Shown here: piece after piece, positions 31,705-43,211 of the stretch
Layout: every line of letters begins with the position of its first letter
Numbering within the stretch: the stretch's first letter is position 1
NCBI GenBank assembly: GCA_002633005.1
Contig: NMRA01000237.1
Coordinates: forward strand, 769-64,768
DNA from: Phoronis australis
Lineage: Eukaryota; Phoronida; Phoronidae
Length of the DNA: 64,000 bases
Reading direction: 5' to 3'
Notes under the pieces: model-generated
What the model saw: only the letters and a program-made list of their open reading frames with translations
Told to the model about the DNA's origin: nothing
Databases searched by the model: none
Made by a program: the position numbers and the translations under genes

Positions 31705-34065
31705 TTATTATTGTTGTTATTATTCCTGGAATAATTCATTTTCACCATGTTTACCTGTTGCCCAAATTTAATGTTAATTCAGTTTCAGTAATTTTATTTA
31801 CAATGTTTACTTATTCTAGTGAAACAACATTGAAAAATGAAAAGTTTACCTTGTACAAGAATCAATTGCAATACTTTGTGTTACTGGAGGGGTACTTTAC
31901 AAGCTGTCCCACTCATGGTGGACTGTCTCACTTCTTGAATTTTTTCCCGACACCCCGCTGTATCATCAAAGTTTTCTGCTTTTTAGCACACGTGAAATTG
32001 AAACATTATCAAATACTGCATGCGATATTACCCACGCGACATATTTCTGTTCTCACGATCGGCTAAAGAAACGGAATGTTTCATGGGTTTTTGAAGCACC
32101 CGCAATTTCCCGTTTGACAAAGAAAGTAACAAAAAGTCGAATGCATCTTTAGGTGTTCCTACACTCGTAATCTCCCTTCGACAAAAAAACGCTGTCGGGA
32201 CGATTTTGTGTGTACCGATAGACATTTCACCTTTGCATTTTTGCATAGACCCAGATGTGCCACTTTTTACCCGGATGTCCCGCTTTTCAATCCGTTTTTT
32301 CAAACTCAAATGTTGACAGCTATGCAACAGGTACTCCAAATAACATTGTCTCTTATGTCATGAATATTGTTGTTTTCCAGAATTCACTTTCTTTGGTAAC
32401 ATAACGATCGTAAAAGGCGTTCCAGTATCTCTTGTTTACGGTAACACACACTACAGGTATCAGTATTACTAATTTTTATTGTGTTAAGAAATGACTTTGT
32501 TGCCAAATGTCTACATAAAGTCCTAAACTACAACTAATGTAATGAACTATCCGCGCTATATTTCAAAGTTAAACAATTGATTTTTCCCTATTTTCAATCT
32601 ATCAGAAATCCTTTGTCTGCAAATTTCGCGTAAGCAATTGGAGTAATTAGTTGATCACATTTTTCTAAATGTCATCGCATCCCGAATTCTTACTAAAGAA
32701 TGCATCCGTAGCAAACGGCACCAAAGGTCCAGTCAATATGTAAAGATGTGTAATTTTGGATGAGTGCCTGTCTAAATTCTTCACAACAACTGTGACGAAT
32801 CCTTAGTCTAAACTTTTTATCTTTGTTATGTAGCAGTATTTTGAATCATTGAAACTAATTCCCTGTTGACTTAATTAGTCATTTATATAATATCTACCTC
32901 TCTGCTTCAGTTCCTTTTTATGTTACTTTTGTAACCTCAATTAATTGACCTTATAAGTTAATTAGATGAATGATTAGTTAATTAATCAGCAAATTAGTGC
33001 ATAAAGGTTTTTATTATTGCACTTTTTGTTGTTTTTTACATTTTGGTAACTATCTTGGTATATTTAGAATTAAAAATGTTTTTAAACCTGTTAGATATGC
33101 AAAATAATAATTATTTCTTAATTAAATTATTGCTTCTTTTTCTTATGATGCAATCATACGCCAACAAGAGCTCGTTAAAGTCTTTCTAATAATATGACTC
33201 TTACATAATTGGGTTGACAAACCGCGAACTTGCGACAAGTTTTAGTGACAGTGTTCAGAGGTAAATTTTCTATGATAATACACGATTTTCACATCGTTTT
33301 TGGAACCCAGATGGTGCTTGATTATTTCGATATATTTTTAGTAAATTGTAAACTTTCTAATGCGTTTAGATATCTTTACATTACACCTACCAGCTAGGCA
33401 ACAGTAGTACCCACAGCCGGTTTCCAGAATAAAATAGTCGAATAGCAAACACATGATCCTCCGTTTGACAACGTTTCGGGACATTAGACCGCAAAATATT
33501 TCAAAAATATACATGAAATTTGTTCGGAAGATGTTTTCCGTGATGACAGTTTTCAACTTATTTTGTTTGGACCAAACGAAAATTTCACCCTAAACCCTAT
33601 ATTCTACAGCAAGAAACATCACCGGAACAAACGATTGCAAAAATACCCACGCATGGAAATTGACATTCCACTCCTAGAGATTTATGACTAAAGTAACCTA
33701 AGTTTTAAATACTGTATTTAATTTTTCACATCTTCAGAAAGGCTTTCAATTTCGGCAGTATAATAGCACTTCTACTAGTAGACTGTGCACTCAAGCGACC
33801 ACATTGTGCATTCGGAACACTTCGGATATTTTCGTAGCCTCAAATTTTTCCTTGGAAGGTGAACGTTGTGCATGAGCGAATTTCATTCATAAAGCCCATC
33901 ATTCTCCACTTTGAAAGTCACATGACTTGCCGCATGAATGAAGTTTACATCAGCTATCCTTAAACTCCGAGGAGAAATTTGAGGCGATGGATTTACTCTT
34001 GTTATTCAGAATAAAGTTAGTGCTTTGATGTGAGAATACACGAGAGTGTTGGAGTGCGTCGTTAC
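31705..34065. other. AT-rich intron of the CNBD2-like gene
   Basis: The stretch 32400-33350 is strongly AT-rich with repeated TTAATTA words. A short inverted pair (GCCTCAAATTT near 33837, AAATTTGAGGC near 33975) frames about 145 bases. No exon or transposon with clear ends was found. Confidence 0.4.
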
Positions 34066-34308
34066 CTTTCTATTAAACTTGTAGTCTTCAACAGAGAAAC
34101 TGATTTCCTCAAAATGAACAGACTTCATGCTTTGCGATGACTCCTTCGGTTTGTTTAAATGTGGTATGTATGCGTGGTATGGGAATCTCGCTATGTGCTT
34201 CGGCGGGAGAAACGCCTTCCACTCCTTGCCAGCTTCTCGGAGGTACATCCTCCACGTGCGCAAGACACGAACTATTTTCCTGAGTCTTTGTAACGCTTTC
34301 AGCGCTCT
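34066..34308 (-). CDS. CNBD2-like gene, N-terminal helical exon
   Basis: Acceptor GTTCTTACTTTCAG and donor AGAAAG|GTAACG bound exactly 81 codons in phase 0. RALKALQRLRKIVRVLRTW is an amphipathic basic helix typical of the region before the CNB domains in CNBD2. The part ending FSVEDYKFNRK matches the family's short F-D-x-x-x-F/Y-K motif. It joins both neighbours in phase 0. Confidence 0.8.
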
Positions 34309-35094
34309 CTGAAAGTAAGAACACCAAAGTATAACCTGCATGTATGTGTATGTGTGTTTGCGCGTGATGTAAAGCACCGACTTTCATTCGTTGTTTCGAA
34401 GAAATCTTGAGTCTGGTTTGTCTTCAGTTTCCTGTCATTCTCCGGATACACCCAACAATTGTCAGCTTTTCACTCCAAAACGATTTATGTATACCCACAA
34501 CACTCGTTGCTATGAACTATCACCCTTGAAAGTGTCGAAAAATGCTCTTCGCACAACCTTTGACACTTTGGAATTATTTCGTTTCCATGTAATTCCCAAG
34601 TTCCTGATTCACTGGGAAAATCTGGTGGTTCACATACCATCTTCCACGAAAATGGGAAAAGGTTTTCGTCATTAAATCGTTCTTAATGATTACGTTCTAA
34701 CTTACACTATCATACTGACAAATCAAAGTACAGTTGAGAAATATTTCCGAAACTGGAAGTCAGCACAGTGTTGTGTTTTTTAGTGCTCGAGTATTTAAAA
34801 ATAATCAAGATCCTGTCTCTTCAACAGTCAAACGTTTGGATTTATGGAGGACCTTATTGAAAAGAATCCGTATTTAGCCAAATAACAGGCATAGTTCAGT
34901 AACCCTACAGCTATGGTGATAACCTATTTACTATTTCCTGCCATTGTTGCTACACTCATTCTGCTTCATGGATGTCGACACTTGATGTCTTGTTGTTTAT
35001 AACCTGATGATGTCTACGCCAAATTAATATGAACTTTTTCATTAGTGCGGCGATTGTCCATTTTTTGATCCTATTATGGCCAAAAAATGATGTA

Positions 35095-35330
35095 ATTAGC
35101 CAAATAACTATGAAACTATAGATTTTAAGTTAAAAAAGTATATATTTTCTGAAATTGAAGAGTTCTCAAAATTTGATTTTTGATTTGTTTTACCAATCTG
35201 CTGTCAATTGGGTCACGTGACGATGCTCTTTTAGTAAAGCAGTCTTACAAGTTATTGTTTCGTTTTCGTTTTAAGTGACTTAAAATTTTTACAGTTTTGG
35301 TATGTGCATTTTTTTCTTCACGAAGATTAT
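35095..35330. repeat. Dispersed repeat (TTGGGTCACGTGAC family), copy 1
   Basis: GCCAAATAACTATGAAACTA, AGATTTTAAGTTA and AATTGGGTCACGTGACGATG recur in the same order at 40440-40700 and 62390-62660. About 230-270 bp long, without clear inverted ends. It may be a SINE-like or other non-coding element. Confidence 0.6.
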
Positions 35331-35553
35331 AAAGTCCTATTTTAAAAGTCCCTTATGCAACATTGAAACCTTTTAAAACAATTCCCAACTGAACAGCGTC
35401 TTGGAGAACAGCACTTAAAGCATAACATCTAAACGTTTCATGTGAGTCAAATCAACTATTTCTAAGATGTGATGTTCCAAATTGAAATCTGGATTTTTAG
35501 GATACCACAGGACTAGAATCAGTATACTTGCCGGATCGTTTTTCGTAGCTTAC

Positions 35554-37050
35554 CTTTATGTGTTTTTGCCTCAGTATTTCTGGATATCTGATTGCTTCGA
35601 TTTCAGAGGACGTCTTTGGCAAAACAACACCTTGTAATTGGCGTATCCTTGCACCTTCTCGGAACTTTTCCCGCCACTTTGACGCTACTCTGGTTTTAAA
35701 AGTTTCTAGGTTATCTTTAGCTAAGTGATCGACACGTCCCGCTTTACATTTAGTGACTTGCTTGTGTTTGACGGCTTGTTCACGAGATACTTGAAGCGGG
35801 ATAAGAGAATCTACCTTTGCGGAAGGTTCTTCTATTATTTTAGCTGGAAAAAGAGCGTCGTGTCTTCCGTGACACCTTGTCCCTGGTTTCTGTTTTAGAT
35901 GAATATCATCACATTGGCCTCTCCCAAGCATTTTATGCATGTACTGCGACAGGGTCGTCGTTGACTGCATTGGCTCCTCAATCCTTTCTAGTTCAATGAT
36001 CTTATTCCCGTTTTCAGCTTCCTCTAAATTTATAACAGGCTTGAGCACACCAAAATGCAGATGTTCCCTGATCTGACGAATTTCAGAAAATTTGGAAGCT
36101 TCTAATTTGTCTTTTAAAGCTTGTGAAATCCTTATGGTTTTGTCCTTCGTATGTGTCGAAGAATGCTGTTTTGGTAAAACAATTCGCGGTAAACTGACTG
36201 CTTTTTGTAGCAGAGCTTCTTTGGTTACACGTTGCTCAATATCCAGGTCGCTTGCAGAACCGTCTTTGAGTGGTATATCCTCTCCCATCTGTTCTTGCAA
36301 TGACTTAGTCAGGAAGACACCCGCTCTCGTCCCAGTTGCCTCTAATCCTACTAAAGCCCTAGAAGACGTTTCTACTTCCAGATTCACCGCCGATATTGAT
36401 AATCCTTCAGTCATTGCCGTCTGGCTGTAGAGTGATTTGCACTTTGAGGTTGCCGCCGACCGCGATATTCGAAGAGCCTTCTTTTTTGCTTTTGTATCTA
36501 TAGTTAACTTGTCTTTGATAGATTGGAATGTAATATGAGAAGCCAAACACGTTGGTCTTTTCGGTTTAGTTGACATTTTCTGTTCTATATGGTAGTATCG
36601 AGAGCCTTCATTGCCGAGCTCTGGCCAATTCCGAACGGAGTCAAACTCTTCAACGAAAGCCTTCATGCGCATGCGGCCGGCCCTTTTTCTAAAAGCAACC
36701 TCTTCTTCACCCAGCTGGGGTTTCAGTCCAAGTCTTTCCTTGAGGTAGCCGTCCAGATCTTGCTTAATCTTCTGATATAAAGCTTCATCCACGATCACTG
36801 GCTCGCTGACGACCGGCGACAGAGTCTCTGCCTTGACCTTAAGCTCTGAAACCGTCTCGCATCCCCAGATACCAAACTCGATACTATCTCCACTGTAAGA
36901 CGTGCTACAAGAGGTGCTGGGAACCACGCTTTGTGCGGACACGCAAGGTGATACGTACCCCAGGACTCTGCGAAGAGACATTGTCAAGAACGGTGAGAAT
37001 ACAAACATTACTGGCCACAATGACTTCTCTCCGATTCTACCGAATTCCAT
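35554..37050 (-). CDS. CNBD2-like gene, long N-terminal exon
   Basis: The frame is open for 499 codons from ATG at 37050 to the donor ATAAAG|GTAAGC (35554), which joins the helical exon at 34308 in phase 0. It is rich in K, R, E and S, has no membrane segment, and seems mostly disordered with helical stretches such as EALYQKIKQDLDGYLKERL. No known domain is recognised. The start is uncertain: ATG at 37050, an inner ATG (MSLRR, about 36982), or an acceptor such as CTCTTCGCAG just after it or GACGGTTTCAG further in. The last would accept the phase of the upstream acidic exon. Mammalian CNBD2 is shorter at this end, so this is an extension. Confidence 0.7.
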
Positions 37051-38161
37051 GCCATGATGCGCACTGCAAGCCTAGCCGTAGCGCATTAATTGATCAACAG
37101 TTGTACAATGTTGCCCTGCTAATCACTGTTTTGTTGCAACGTTATTCTAATGCTAATGAAGCATTATTGCAGCATGGTGAAATGCACTGCACAAAACCAA
37201 TAATTGACAAGCTAAGTAAAGCATAGTATATTGTTTTTTACTTCTCCGTCTCAAGAGCTGGTACCTTTAGAGACTTTTCAGTTTAAAAGCTTTCGAAAAC
37301 CACCCATTCATGCAATACGCTTTCCAACCTCCACAAAGAGAAATGGATTTTTGGTTGCGAAGAAGCATTTGACGCAGTAGGTGATGTTTTCCTCATACTC
37401 TAACTACCGCAAAACATGCTCTTTACATCAAATCGTCACTTTCTCTCATACCCAAATTTGAAAAATTCAAGTTGGGGTTAGTTTCAAAAGCCAGAGTGAA
37501 CACCAATCTTACGGAAACGTTGGATTTTCCTGACTTGTATGCCCGAGCACCTAACAAAGCGTACTGTGGCCACAATACTACTGGGGTACTTATTCCGGAA
37601 ACTCAGGAGAGCTACTTCAGGGAAAGCGTCATTCGGAGTGTGTTCCATTGACCCTAATCTTATAGCTATCCGCTTTGATCCACAGAAAACATACGGATAG
37701 GTGCTGCCAGTAAATAGATATTACTGGGTCCTGTTTCTTACAAATTGACTTAAAACGTATTCATCAATTTGGTTTTACACTCCCCACAGAAATTTCTGAA
37801 AATAATCAAATCTCACTTGACCAAAGGGGCAATATCTCCGAGAATATGCTCATAATTGATAATTTCTGAGAAATATTTATAAATCATTTCTGGACTGTGA
37901 TGTACTCATAATTTCTAACCTAAACTACCTAAACTTTTATCCAACAATTACTACGTGGGAGCGTAAGACCAAATTACTGTTCTCATTCTTATACCACTTT
38001 TCATGTGACCTGGACCCTGGGGTTCGTTTCACGAAAGTGACTTAGGACCGAACAAAGAAATTTGGCCTTACTCTCCCATTCCACAATTGTTGAATGACGG
38101 TTTAGTTACTACTTTAAATCTCTGATGTCTCCTCCTTTTCTCCGCATTTCGTATCCTCCCT

Positions 38162-38566
38162 NNNNNNNNNNNNNNNNNNNNNNNNNNNNNNNNNNNNNNN
38201 NNNNNNNNNNNNNNNNNNNNNNNNNNNNNNNNNNNNNNNNNNNNNNNNNNNNNNNNNNNNNNNNNNNNNNNNNNNNNNNNNNNNNNNNNNNNNNNNNNNN
38301 NNNNNNNNNNNNNNNNNNNNNNNNNNNNNNNNNNNNNNNNNNNNNNNNNNNNNNNNNNNNNNNNNNNNNNNNNNNNNNNNNNNNNNNNNNNNNNNNNNNN
38401 NNNNNNNNNNNNNNNNNNNNNNNNNNNNNNNNNNNNNNNNNNNNNNNNNNNNNNNNNNNNNNNNNNNNNNNNNNNNNNNNNNNNNNNNNNNNNNNNNNNN
38501 NNNNNNNNNNNNNNNNNNNNNNNNNNNNNNNNNNNNNNNNNNNNNNNNNNNNNNNNNNNNNNNNNN
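38162..38566. other. Assembly gap, 405 N
   Basis: A run of 405 unknown bases in an intron of the CNBD2-like gene. Frames reported across it are meaningless. Confidence 0.98.
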
Positions 38567-38702
38567 TTTCACGTCGTTGTAGTTGCTGGTGCTGTGGATC
38601 TAAAAGTGCTAAAACTAATATCTCGAAAATGTTAGCATATTGCAGATGTTGTAGTTGACGCGCTATTTTCCAGTCACCGCGTAATATACGAACCACTGAT
38701 TA

Positions 38703-38934
38703 CATGCGCGCACCCAACCTTCAACATGGGGGGCTCAAATTCTTGACGTCCTGGATCTTTTGCTAACAAAACAGCGGGTGGACTAAAAAAAAACGGGAGC
38801 AACACTGTGAAGTGCGCGTTTGCGCTTATTTAGTGGAATTTTGTCCCATGTTCTCGGACTTTTTGTCGCTCAGGGGCGGACCTTTTTTGACACTTCGCCA
38901 AATGTCGAGCCCCCCCCCCCTGGGTGCGTGCATG
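38703..38934. mobile_element. Short inverted-repeat element, CATGCGCGCACCCA family, copy C
   Basis: Ends are CATGCGCGCACCCAACC and CTGGGTGCGTGCATG. The flanks GATTA and GAGTA differ at one of five positions, consistent with an ageing 5-bp target duplication. The interior shares GGGGGGCTC and TTTTGCTAACAAAA with the copies at 6611 and 7029. Confidence 0.75.
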
Positions 38935-40439
38935 GAGTACGGAGTGGGGTCATGGTCCCGTCATACGTTGTCGTAGTTACATTGATAATCACTTAGATAT
39001 CGCAGAAACTAAATGAATTGTCGAAGTTTTCTAAAAACGAAAGTTGTTTACAAGTTAGCATTGGTTGAACTCAGTTCACTTCGTCAAAACCGCCCGGGGT
39101 CTCAATCTTTGTACTCGAATTTATGTGAATTATCTATTCTGCTTTTGTACGAACTCAAGACACCTATATATTATTCTGTGCTAGAGCAGATTATGATTTT
39201 CGTGAATGACAGCATAATCCTAGATTGCGGGTGATGACCCCAGTTCCAAACCTATAGGTTCGAGACTGAACTGGAGTTCTCGAATTCTGTTTAAAAGTTT
39301 TTACTTGAGTTTGTACCTTGAATCTAAGGGCTGACAAGTGCTAACTTTTTAAGCTCTCATCTGTATTGTGTATATATTCGAGAACGGAATAATACACACT
39401 TGTCTTGTGTTCGTATTAGTACGTGGAAAATTTAAAAAGTCCGATTTCAGCTCCCGGTCCTGATTGGTTTTCGATGACTATTTCCGGCTTACAGTTCAAG
39501 GTTGTGTTCCGTAGACCAACTTTTTTGGGAGAAATGCAAGATCTCGCAAAATCACATGAATGAAAAGCGAATGTCTCGAGAGTATGCTCGGCAGCTTATT
39601 AGCCTATCCTAAAATAATGGCGGCGACTAGAATGGTTTGTGAGTTTGAAATGTTGAAAGCGGTAATAAATCGGCCGCGTTTCCGTAGAAGAAACAAAATT
39701 TTGGTTTAGACCACTTGCTCAGCTTGGTCCTTACTCAAATGAAAAGTGATTTTGGCCTCGCATTGATCTGCCATTTCGTTAATTTTTGAGACCATGTTCG
39801 GCAAATAAAATGGCAACCTGACAAGTCAATCTGTACAGCCTAACGAAGCACAGCTATTTTGACCAAGAAACAATTTGAGACAAATTTCTTAATTATAAGT
39901 GGTCAAAATGTTTTTTTCTTTGTGACGCACACGAGTTAATAGCCCATTTGTGGATTGAAAAATCTACATCACGAGGTTTATCGCACACAAGACGCCGGCG
40001 TGAGAGTCGAGAGTACAATCCGTTCAACCAAGAGGCAATTGCCATTTGGTAAGCAATTTAGAGAGGCACTGTACGACGGTACGTCACAACCGGAACCGGA
40101 AGCAGATTTAAGTGTGGGCTAGAATTCAGTTCCTATTCCTTAAGTGAAGAGTTTTCGCCCCAAGTTCAAGCTAATGTCTTGGGTCTACGGTACTCGGCAG
40201 ACAGACACGGCGAAACCGTCGAGGAGAACCAAGCACAGTCACCGTATAACGTTGCGCTATAATTTTCATGACTATGGTCGCGTTTTCAAACGTTTTCCGT
40301 GTAAGCGCGCACTCGTTTCTGAAAAAAAAAACGTTTTCGGCAAGTACAAACGAAAACGTGAGACCGTCCAGTTTAACTTTACCTACTTTCTATACAAAGC
40401 TGTGGTTTTTTGAATTAAGATTGTGTAGTACCTTATTGA

Positions 40440-40700
40440 CAAGTCTATATGTTGCCAAATACCTATAAAACTAGAGATTTTAAATTAGTAAAAGTAAAAA
40501 CCTGTTCATTTTTTACCAAATTCCCGTTAATTGGGTCACGTGACATGTCTTCTCATTAAAACTTAGCAAAAAAGGAAGGTGCATTGATAGCAAAACAACG
40601 ATATCAATAACATGACCAAATTTCGTTTGATCACTCAACATGAAATCTCAAAAATGCAAAAGCAAAACATTAAAAATTGAAGAGCAGTGCACAAAGCGTA
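40440..40700. repeat. Dispersed repeat (TTGGGTCACGTGAC family), copy 2
   Basis: GCCAAATACCTATAAAACTA, AGATTTTAAATTA, AATTGGGTCACGTGACATG and TGCATTGATAGCAAAA follow in the same order as in the copies at 35095 and 62390. Confidence 0.65.
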
Positions 40701-40822
40701 GTAACCCAATTTGAACATATTTCAACTTTAACTGAACGTAGTCGGTAACCAATCAACACAGAGCTGAGTATCGGCTAAATTTTAAGGATGAAAGTGACAT
40801 AACAATTACAAAAATGTCTCAC

Positions 40823-41324
40823 CCATTTCAATAGTCAAAGATGTTGACCTTTCCGGTTTACTTTCCGAAGTTTTAATAACTTTACGGGGTTCGTTGGTGT
40901 TTTCTACAAGCTCTAAATCAACCCGAGAAGACGATTTCGCTGAAATATTACCGCCAGACGACACACTAGCAATTGGTGTAAGCGATTTAACGTCAACCCC
41001 GGTTTCATTGCCCGTCAAATCTTCTACAACTTCTTCTTCGTCGTCGTCGTTTTCATCGTCGTTATCATCTTCATCCAAGATGTTGTCTTCACTACTTGCA
41101 TCATCTTCGTCGCCTTCATGGATTCTCAGTGCATCAGGAAAGTTATTACAGACAGAGGCCGCGGAAACCAGTATCTCTTTAAATAGACTCACAGCAGACG
41201 GTATCGTCTCGAAATTTAGCTCTTCTGTAAGGTCTAACATCGACTTTTGTGGTATCCTCGCGGATTTTGGTTCTTCTGAAACATCCGATCTAGATATTTC
41301 TGGTATATTCTCCATGTTCAGCAT
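40823..41324 (-). CDS. Acidic coding exon, possibly first exon of the CNBD2-like gene
   Basis: From ATG at 41324 (or the better-context ATG at 41315) the frame runs 167 codons to a good donor GAAATGG|GTGAGA. A central tract of about 35 residues is almost all D and E, with DDENDDDEEEVVEDL. It is flanked by serine-rich sequence and a basic end. No domain is recognised. It lies on the right strand, upstream of the long exon, and its exit phase could be taken up by an internal acceptor in that exon. The link is not proven. It could be a separate small gene. Confidence 0.5.
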
Positions 41325-41523
41325 ACAAATTTTTTTAAGCAAAATATCGTGGATCACTGTGATTCACATCCTTATTATGTCGCGTGCACTAGTCTCAACA
41401 TAAAGTTTCTCGTGAAGCAAAAATGCACAATCTTTCAGCGTCTTCAAATGAGCGACAGACGTCATATACTAAAAGAATTATGGTATAGCGGTCATCCGAA
41501 ACAGCACTGGTACTAGACGTACA

Positions 41524-42429
41524 TTAAAGGCGAAGGCAACCTTTTTCCATGTCATTTTGAGCTAAAATAAGGTTGGTTGGTTATCCTAGACATATTTCCC
41601 ACTTAATTACAGATTTTCGTAATTTTATTAATTACTCGTCCGCTCTTCCGGAAGTGACGTTTTAGGAGGCAAGCATTTCGCGCCAATTTCTTTTCATATA
41701 GTCTGACTGTTAGACCTGCCGAGTCAGTCATTGTTCTACCTCGGTTGTGTTAAGTTCCGTCGTCGTTTGCTTTCATTTACTAGTCAGTCAATATGCCACA
41801 CTGTTGCTGCGTACCAAGATATACTAATTATCGGCTCACGCGCGCTTTGGGAGTACCTTTGCATCGCTTTCCGATGGGTGACACTCTTCGCCGTACTTGG
41901 CTCGTTCGTGTGAAGAACGCAGCGTTACCCGTCCACGCAACGTACAAAGCAGTGGACAATTACCGTGTGTGTGGCAAGCACTTTCTACCGTCCGATTACG
42001 AAAGGGATTTGTATGCTGAACTGATGAAGGTCCCTGCGAAACAACGTCTGAAGAAGGTTGTCATTCCGTCGGTGTTGATTCCCGGCAGTGCCCCGTCGCC
42101 ACCCTCGAGAAGTGCGTATTTGAAGCGAGAAGCCTGTGGCCAGTACAGTGACTGGAGCCAGTGGAGGCACTTCATCTACTGTCACCCGCGCCTCCGAACG
42201 TACCCCAGAGCGTGCAATTCCTGAAACCAGTAGTGATTCGTTCCTTCCTCATTTTATTTTCTTATTTTTATCCGCTGTACAGCTGATCTCAGTAAAATTC
42301 CACTTTTCCGTATGGAATTCAATTGTTTTAGTCCTAGAAAAATTGTACTTACTCCTTGGCTACCATTTTTGCGTACACAACCTTATTTTAGCTCAAAATG
42401 GCATGGAAAAAGGTTGCCTTCGCCTTTAA
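41524..42429 (+). mobile_element. Kolobok-like non-autonomous element with THAP frame
   Basis: It starts TTAAAGGCGAAGGCAACC and ends GGTTGCCTTCGCCTTTAA: TTAA at both ends with perfect inverted repeats of at least 18 bp. The left 400 bp match both arms of the element at 9521-10835. The right 190 bp contain a block repeated at 44168-44318. The element keeps the transposase N-terminus and both ends but lacks the catalytic core. TTAA ends plus a THAP finger point to Kolobok. Confidence 0.8.
41793..42224 (+). pseudogene. THAP finger and linker of a Kolobok-like transposase, truncated
   Basis: The 143-codon frame opens MPHCCCVPRYTNYRLTR, has LHRFPMGDTLRRTW and ends the finger with YRVCGKHFLPSDY, so the C-x2-H ligands are present. 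The second cysteine of the first pair is replaced (RY where the sister copy at 10577 has GC), so zinc binding is probably lost. After the finger come YAELMKVPAKQRLKK and a linker, then a stop at 42222. Unlike the copy at 9840-10577 this frame is unbroken through the finger. The catalytic part is missing. Confidence 0.75.
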
Positions 42430-42590
42430 TACACAAAACATAACGAGAGTGGCGTAGATGAAGTAATATCCCACTTGACACTATTCCGCGTATCGACCAC
42501 CGAGACCGAATTACGAAAGGTGAATACGGAAGACATTATTACATAGCCGTATTGCACTCGACTGATTCAACGCGTATGGGATGACCTGTA
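42430..42590. repeat. AGAGTGGCGTAGATGAAGTAAT repeat, adjoining the Kolobok-like end
   Basis: ACACAAAACATAACGAGAG with GAAGTAATATCCCACTTGACA, then CGTATTGCACTCGACTGATT, matches the pieces at 22700, 25285 and 25862. It abuts the right end of the Kolobok-like element, so that element may have inserted next to or into it. Confidence 0.55.
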
Positions 42591-42599
42591 TAGATATTA

Positions 42600-43171
42600 G
42601 ATAAAGTTTGAGTCTAATGATAAAAACTTACAAAAATTAGCGACGTTGCGTCCGTATGTCACGGACTTCAGCGTGACTTGTGACGTTATCATTATTCTGG
42701 CCAATTTGACCAGACGGCGCGGCATTGACGTAACAAATCGAATCTTAAACCGCCTTTTTATTTATTTATGGAGGGACTCTCAATGCGCTCATGGAGAGCT
42801 TCCTTTACACCCCTTTTGAACCAGTCTTCCGCACAGTCTAAGATAGTGACATCATCAGTATTGAAATCATGTTCAGTGGTGCACGATAGGCGAATCATAA
42901 GTGTCCCCGTAACCAGGACGACGATGTTGTGACGTACGCATTTCTATACGGACTGTTTCGTTCCACCTATGTAACTGTCTTTGCACTTAGATCCTTACAC
43001 TCAACACCATAGACAACACATGGTTTATTACTCTTGGGGTCTTGTCTTTGACATTAACCAGTTGGCTGCGGAGAGAATTCAATGGTTTGTGGATCAGTGA
43101 TAGAAATGCCAACCTGTTTAAATGTCGTCTCGGGTCGGTCAGAAAGACTCTGACCGTAGGGAATCACCACA
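42600..43171 (-). mobile_element. Penelope-like retroelement 3' end, left inverted copy
   Basis: Read on the minus strand this is a diverged copy of the segment at 43212-43772. Recognisable pieces, in more than one frame, are CVVYGVECKDL (start of the GIY-YIG endonuclease linker) and GVKEALHERIESPS. Several frame changes and stops are present. Its 3' end points left. Confidence 0.75.
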
Positions 43172-43211
43172 CTCAGACAACCACTACTGTGAGTTTCTCC
43201 TATATTCTCGT

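Larger units (their letters stand above)
14043..41324 (-). other. CNBD2-like gene span (two CNB domains)
   Basis: This is the extent of the minus-strand gene assembled from the exons listed separately. Order of parts: acidic N-terminal exon (uncertain link), long 35.5-37.1 kb exon, helical exon, first CNB domain (30957 to 27609), second CNB domain (25147 to 14692) and C-terminal tail (stop at 14043). Wherever two listed exons are adjacent without a noted gap, their phases agree. The closest family I know is CNBD2, a cyclic-nucleotide-binding protein known from testis in mammals; in this animal a flagellar or sperm role is only inference. Not located: a short exon between 30662 and 29154, and at least one between 23202 and 15608. 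The assembly gap at 23061-23092 lies near the second of these. Confidence 0.75.

Noticed and set aside
31494-32066. A 190-codon plus-strand frame through the GT microsatellite
   Set aside because: The open frame is a by-product of the GT run (alternating V and C) with no support on either side.
38109-38696. Long frames crossing the 405-base gap
   Set aside because: They consist mostly of unknown residues.
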